From Paulinella micropora (lineage: Eukaryota; Cercozoa; Imbricatea; Euglyphida), in NCBI GenBank assembly GCA_009731375.1, contig BJOX01000003.1, positions 764,380-794,265 on the forward strand: 29,886 nucleotides of DNA. The letters are read 5' to 3'. The notes under the pieces are model-generated. The model was given only the letters and a program-made list of their open reading frames with translations, was not told the DNA's origin and did not search any database. The position numbers and the translations under genes were made by a program. Shown here one piece after another: positions 25,127 to 29,886 of this stretch (position 1 is the first letter of the stretch; every line of letters begins with the position of its first letter).

Positions 25127-26950
25127 CAATAAAAAGTGGTGACTGATAGATACTATCAGTCTTTCTGGAGAAGGTCCCGGCTCGATGACAATGTCTACAA
25201 GTTATTAATACTCTCGACATGCAAACTCCTTGAACATCATGATTCACCCGCTTATCGCTCTCTATCCATGCTAGTGATGTGACAGTTCTGAAACTTGATC
25301 TAAAGCTTAGCAGTGGAAAGGAATTTTCAACTTGAAAATAGCGTGCCGACTGAGTATCGTCGTATTGTGACAGTATTATATAATATTTCAAATATTGATA
25401 TCGATGACTCCAGAAAAATGAAGTAAAAATTGTGGCACTGACTCAGACGTATTTGCTAAGGTAGCAGTACGGGTGACGGTATACTACTATTATTATAACT
25501 TGATATTAATAAATGTAATCTTTTTGGCTTCGTCACAAGTTGGTGACTGACCGCCGGCGTGACTGGCGGGAATTGTTCTCACGTTCTGCAAGCACGGCGA
25601 CTACCGCCGGGTGAGAGGGGGACCGGGACGCAGCGGTTGCTGGCCCGGTTGTTATATAACATGAGATACTGATTGCGAACTAATTCGCGATTTGGTCAAG
25701 TCATATAGATCAGAATCATTGACTCTAGCATGAGCCTTGGGAGTTCATCTGTGTAACGAATCGCAGGGACAAGAACTTCGTTAAAGGCAGGGTTCGGATC
25801 ATGGCGGTGCACCGTGACACGGTCAACTTATGATAAACTGAGAACGGTGCCTCGGACACAGTTCAGGAAAGTGCCGGCGCCGGGCCCGGGTGCGGGCACT
25901 GAGTCTACAAGCACGTGACAGCCTAACCCGGCGCCGCTCTCATCACTATGAACGGTCACGGTGCCACCGGGCACTATTAATACTATGATCTAGCGATTCC
26001 CGACGCTCGTTCGTTGCGGCTTTCTGTGGCAGGACTCTCACGGGGTATACAATAACGCTTTCGAGATTTCATCGCCACTCTGGCCCGGTACTATAAACTG
26101 CCGGTCACTGAGTAGTACTGATTATAATATTAATAATAACTGTAGTACCGTGACACTGAGGCTGAGTAATATTTGATTGCCTTTTTCAACTAGTGCTGAG
26201 GTCAAACTATCAAACTTCAGCTCAGGGCCACCCCGCCTCACATCATAATTCAATTGATCGTAATCCGTGACAACTTACAGGTAAGAAGGCGACTGCCGGT
26301 CAGAATGGGCAGGCGCACTCCAGCACAGCCCCGGCTCACACTAGTCAATCAGGAGCCTCCGTGTGCTGATATGCCGGCCCACCCGGGCTAGTCACGTGAT
26401 ATAATGGCAAGACTTACCGTTCCGGTCTGTCGGTTATTCCTTGGTCTGGAGGCTACGGAGTCCCTTCGTTATGTATTCCTCAGTCTTCATATCGTTAGTA
26501 CAGTTATCGGTTATTAAATATCGTACTACTGAACTACTATTGTAACAATCTGGAGTCGCTAATAAAATCAACGGGGTATGGAAATTTTCCTCAGTTTTCG
26601 GAAGTTTTCTTAGCAAAAAGGGGTGTCGAGAGAAAAAGCAATGAGCGGGAATGTTTGATGATGCGCTTCCTGGGTAAAAATGCTTTTTGTTGAGACGTTT
26701 GGGTTACAGGTGTGTGCAGACATGTATGTGGTATCCGAGTGGGGCAGTGGGAAACAAAAAGGAAAGGAGACTGCGGAAGACACAAAGGAGAAAAGGGGGG
26801 AGAGAATTATACTAGATATGGAAAACAAAAACGACAGGGGCATTAACGGAAGACTAGGAAGGGGTCTATGGGGATGTACAAGAGATAATGGGGTTTGACA
26901 GAAACGTGGGAAAACGGATGAAGGCAGATATGGGGGTGAGGTCGAGGTGG
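25127..26950. other. Unique intergenic DNA, partly GC-rich, no gene recognised
   Basis: No microsatellites and no long open frame. The part at 25540-26100 is GC-rich with many CpG (for example a gccggcgccgggcccgggtg run near 25873), unlike the rest of the window. Both neighbouring genes end toward it, so it is not an obvious promoter of either; it could hold an unseen gene of micro-exons or a CpG-rich element. 26640-26950 is purine-rich. Confidence 0.5.
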
Positions 26951-27088
26951 GATTATGGCGGGGGATGAGTGGAGGGGGAATCGGACAGACATATTATATT
27001 GTTACATGTAGAGGTTATATGGCGGCAGTCGAGGGAGACGAAGCGAAAGGGGACGGAGCGGTCGGACGCCCCCGAAGATAATATTTCA

Positions 27089-27242
27089 AAAAAAAAAAAG
27101 AAAANNNNNNNNNNNNNNNNNNNNNNNNNNNNNNNNNNNNNNNNNNNNNNNNNNNNNNNNNNNNNNNNNNNNNNNNNNNNNNNNNNNNNNNNNNNNNNNN
27201 NNNNNNNNNNNNNNNNNNNNNNNNNNNNNNNNNNNNNNNNNN

Positions 27243-27284
<42 letters not shown>
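27089..27284. other. Poly-A tract broken by an assembly gap
   Basis: A run, N from 27105 to 27242, then about 40 A. It may be a retroposed tail or a homopolymer microsatellite. Confidence 0.85.
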
Positions 27285-27286
<2 letters not shown>

Positions 27287-27516
27287 AGGCAAAACTTTAT
27301 CAGCATTTTGATAAGGAGCTAACTAGGTATGGAACTTAATGCTTATATGCTAAAGAAATGGGTGAGTATATGTATGTAACTTTTCCAAAAATATGAGACG
27401 GAAGGCGAACATGTGGCAATTTTTCAGTGGAAACCGCCCGCAAATGCCAGGAAAGTTTCGCCGCCTTTGACCTGCCGTCTGACTTGCCGATATCTCTAAT
27501 GGTGCACAAAGAAAGT

Positions 27517-27603
27517 TCACTCTGCGTCGTTCTCTTCGGGCAAATTTTCCGAGTCCTCCGGTGGGGGCAGCGTGACCTTATGCTTAGAGCCTGATCCCGT
27601 AGA
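27517..27603 (-). CDS. Third gene, terminal exon with acidic C-terminus
   Basis: Twenty-eight codons and TGA, after acceptor gtatgtgtctgcacag. It reads STGSGSKHKVTLPPPED then SENLPEENDAE. Codon use and charge pattern look like real protein, in contrast to the surrounding repeats. The sequence downstream (27300-27516) would be 3' UTR; no clear AATAAA was seen, only a GATAAA near 27297 just before a poly-A/T tract and gap. Confidence 0.62.
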   Translation of the reverse strand, partial: STGSGSKHKVTLPPPEDSENLPEENDAE

Positions 27604-28653
27604 CTGTGCAGACACATACAATTATTAATACGTGTGTGTTTGTGTGCGTGTGTGTGTCTGTGTTTGTGTGTGTGTGTTCGATCCTTTATATGTATGCATG
27701 TGTGTGTGTGAGTGTGTGTGTATGTGTGTGTTGTATAAATGTTATCCATGAATGTACCTTATGTTTTTCATACGTGAAGACCAAACCAGCTCTGTTAATA
27801 TAAACACACACACAAATACATACACATACGCAAATATTAAGCAGATACATGTGTGCATGCAAGCATATATGCATACGTACATACATACACACATACCTAC
27901 CTACCTACCTATCTACCTACGTACCTACCTACCTACCTACCTACCTACGTACCTACCTACGTACCTACCTACGTAATAACTTACATACCTACCTACCTAC
28001 ATACAGACATGCATGCATGCATGCATGCATGCATACACACATATACATACATGCATGCATGCATGCATACAAACATACATACATACATGCATACATGCAT
28101 GCATGCTTATACATGCATACATAACATACCATACCATACCATACCATACCATACCATACCATACCATACATTGGTATGGTATGGTATGGTATGGTATGGT
28201 ATGGTATGGCATACCAATGTATGGTATGGTATGGTATGGTATGGTATGGTATGGTATGGTATGGCATGGCATGGCATGGCATGGCATGGCATGGCATGGC
28301 ATACCGTACCCTACCGTAACGTACCATACCGTACCGTACCGTACCGTACCGTACCGTACCATACCATTCCATACCATACCATACCATACCATACCATACC
28401 ATACCATACCATACCATAGCATACCATAGCATAACATAGCATAGCATAGCATAGCATAGCATAGCATAGCATAGCATAGCATAGCATACCATAGCATACC
28501 ATAGCATACCATAGCATACCATAGCATAGCATAGCATAGCATACCATACCATACCATACATACCATACATACCATACATACATACATACATACATACATA
28601 CATACATACATACATACATACATACATACATACTACATACATACATACATACA

Positions 28654-28687
<34 letters not shown>

Positions 28688-29571
28688 CATACATGCATAC
28701 ATGCATGCATACATACATACATACATAAGATACATATGCATGTTACCCGTTGATGCGCGTGCTATACATACATACATACATACATACATACAGACATACA
28801 TACATACATACATAACATACATAAGATACATATGCACGTTACCCGTTGATGCGCGTGCTATACATACATACATACATACATACATACATACATACATACA
28901 TACTTAACATACATAAGATACATATGCATGCTACCCGTTGATGCGCGTGCTATACATACATACATACATACATACATGCATACATACATACATAACATAC
29001 ATAAGATACATCTGCATGTTACCCGTTGATGCGCGTGCTATACATACATACATACATACATACATACATAAGATACATATGCATGTTACCCGTTGATGCG
29101 CGTGCTATACATACATGCATACATACATACATACATACATACATACATACATACATAACATACATAACATACATATGCACGTTACCCGTTGATGCGCGTG
29201 CTATACATACATACATACATACATACATACATACATACATAAGATACATATGCATGTTACCCGTTGATGCGCGTGCTATACATACATACATACATACATG
29301 CATGCATACATACATACATAACATACATAAGATACATCTGCATGTTACCCGTTGATGCGCGTGCTATACATACATACATACAAACATACATACATACATA
29401 CATACATACATAAGATACATATGCATGTTACCCGTTGATGCGCGTGCTATACATACATGCATACATACATACATACATACATACATACATACATACATAC
29501 ATACATAAGATACATATGCATGTTACCCGTTGATGCGCGTGCTCTGCAGCATCATTGAGCGTAAATTCTTG
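27517..29571 (-). CDS. Third gene, minus strand, last two exons; unknown protein with acidic tail
   Basis: Two exons on the minus strand share phase 0. The upstream one reads QEFTLNDAAEHAHQR; the terminal one begins STGSGSKHKVTLPPPEDSEN and ends LPEENDAE before TGA. The tail is rich in glutamate, aspartate and proline and looks disordered. I do not recognise the family. Further exons must lie beyond the right edge. It converges with the plus-strand gene ending at 24504. Evidence for the joining is the splice sites, matching phase, and the echo copies beside the upstream exon. Confidence 0.6.
27604..28126. repeat. Intron of third gene, left part: GT, ACCT, ACAT/GCAT
   Basis: (GT)n with variants (27631-27735), a short unique bridge (27736-27810), ACAT, (ACCT)n (27896-27975) and GCAT-rich ACAT (28008-28120). 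Confidence 0.88.
28127..28566. repeat. Palindromic ACCAT/ATGGT pentamer block
   Basis: (ACCAT)n, then (ATGGT)n, then ACCAT/ATGGC/GTACC/ATAGC variants. The orientation switches at 28169, 28209-28216 and 28300, so neighbouring segments are reverse complements and can form nested hairpins. Confidence 0.92.
28567..28726. repeat. (ACAT)n
   Basis: Plain ACAT array joining the pentamer block to the echo array. Confidence 0.9.
28727..29452 (-). repeat. Nine-copy echo array of the third gene's exon donor border
   Basis: Nine units of about 66-105 bp. Each carries, on the minus strand, AGCACGCGCATCAACGG (last 17 exon bases) followed by gtaacatgcatatgtatctt and an ACAT run; donor gtaaca is kept in eight units and is gtagca in the one at about 28930. 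The source exon at 29527-29571 directly follows on the upstream side. Confidence 0.92.
29527..29571 (-). CDS. Third gene, penultimate exon (QEFTLNDAAEHAHQR)
   Basis: Exactly 15 codons, acceptor tatatag and donor gtaaca. The reading frame is backed by a diverged copy upstream (29706-29736) that stays open in the same frame (QVVTLHDAVEH) but has a stop in another. Its donor border is the source of the nine copies at 28727-29452. Confidence 0.65.

Positions 29572-29886
<315 letters not shown>

Noticed and set aside
28727-29452. CRISPR-like array of regularly spaced direct repeats
   Set aside because: Spacers are ACAT microsatellite, not unique sequence, and the repeat is an exon border in a eukaryotic genome.

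Overview
This is nuclear eukaryotic DNA. It has canonical GT-AG introns, a tRNA-derived SINE, a mariner-type MITE and very dense microsatellites (GATA, ATGT/ACAT, GA/CT, ATT, ACCT, ACCAT). Long apparent reading frames made of MYVC, YLSI, IHTY, SLSL or ERER are microsatellites read in all frames and are not genes. The species cannot be told from the sequence. The notable genomic trait is very small exons (mean about 42 nt in the main gene) separated by long, repeat-stuffed introns.

Three genes are hidden as micro-exons. (1) Minus strand, 503-15345: 18 exons splice with unbroken phase into 251 codons of an RCC1-type beta-propeller. The conserved blade elements (CG..H..AL, G.v..WG, G.LG, P..V) recur about six times; both ends lie outside what is visible. 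(2) Plus strand, 20529-24504: five exons of a second gene ending at a stop codon. Its C-terminus contains an [18 protein letters not shown] segment that resembles the small helical domain of AAA+ ATPases; this is tentative. (3) Minus strand, 27517-29571: the last two exons of a third gene, of unknown function, with an acidic C-terminal tail. Genes 2 and 3 converge on a 3 kb intergenic stretch that carries a 272-bp TA-flanked MITE.

The most interesting structure is what I call exon-edge echoes. Next to many exons, the adjacent intron contains one to fourteen degenerate copies of that exon's own border (last or first 10-40 nt plus splice site), each separated by microsatellite. Copies of the acceptor border lie on the upstream side of the exon and copies of the donor border on the downstream side, for all three genes and both strands. 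Two arrays (4655-6036 with 14 copies, 28727-29452 with 9 copies) form long minisatellites. Introns therefore seem to have grown by repeated duplication of exon-intron junctions together with microsatellite.

Layout: 1-502 SINE body and microsatellites; 503-15345 RCC1 gene, whose introns also hold a second SINE, a roughly 0.5 kb GATA-flanked repeat family and several assembly gaps; 15346-20528 large inverted ATGT/ACAT blocks, a unique segment at 16960-17980 and a CCTA-rich higher-order repeat; 20529-24504 plus-strand gene; 24505-27516 mostly unique intergenic DNA with the MITE; 27517-29571 third gene with a palindromic ACCAT/ATGGT block and the 9-copy echo array; then GA repeats to the end.
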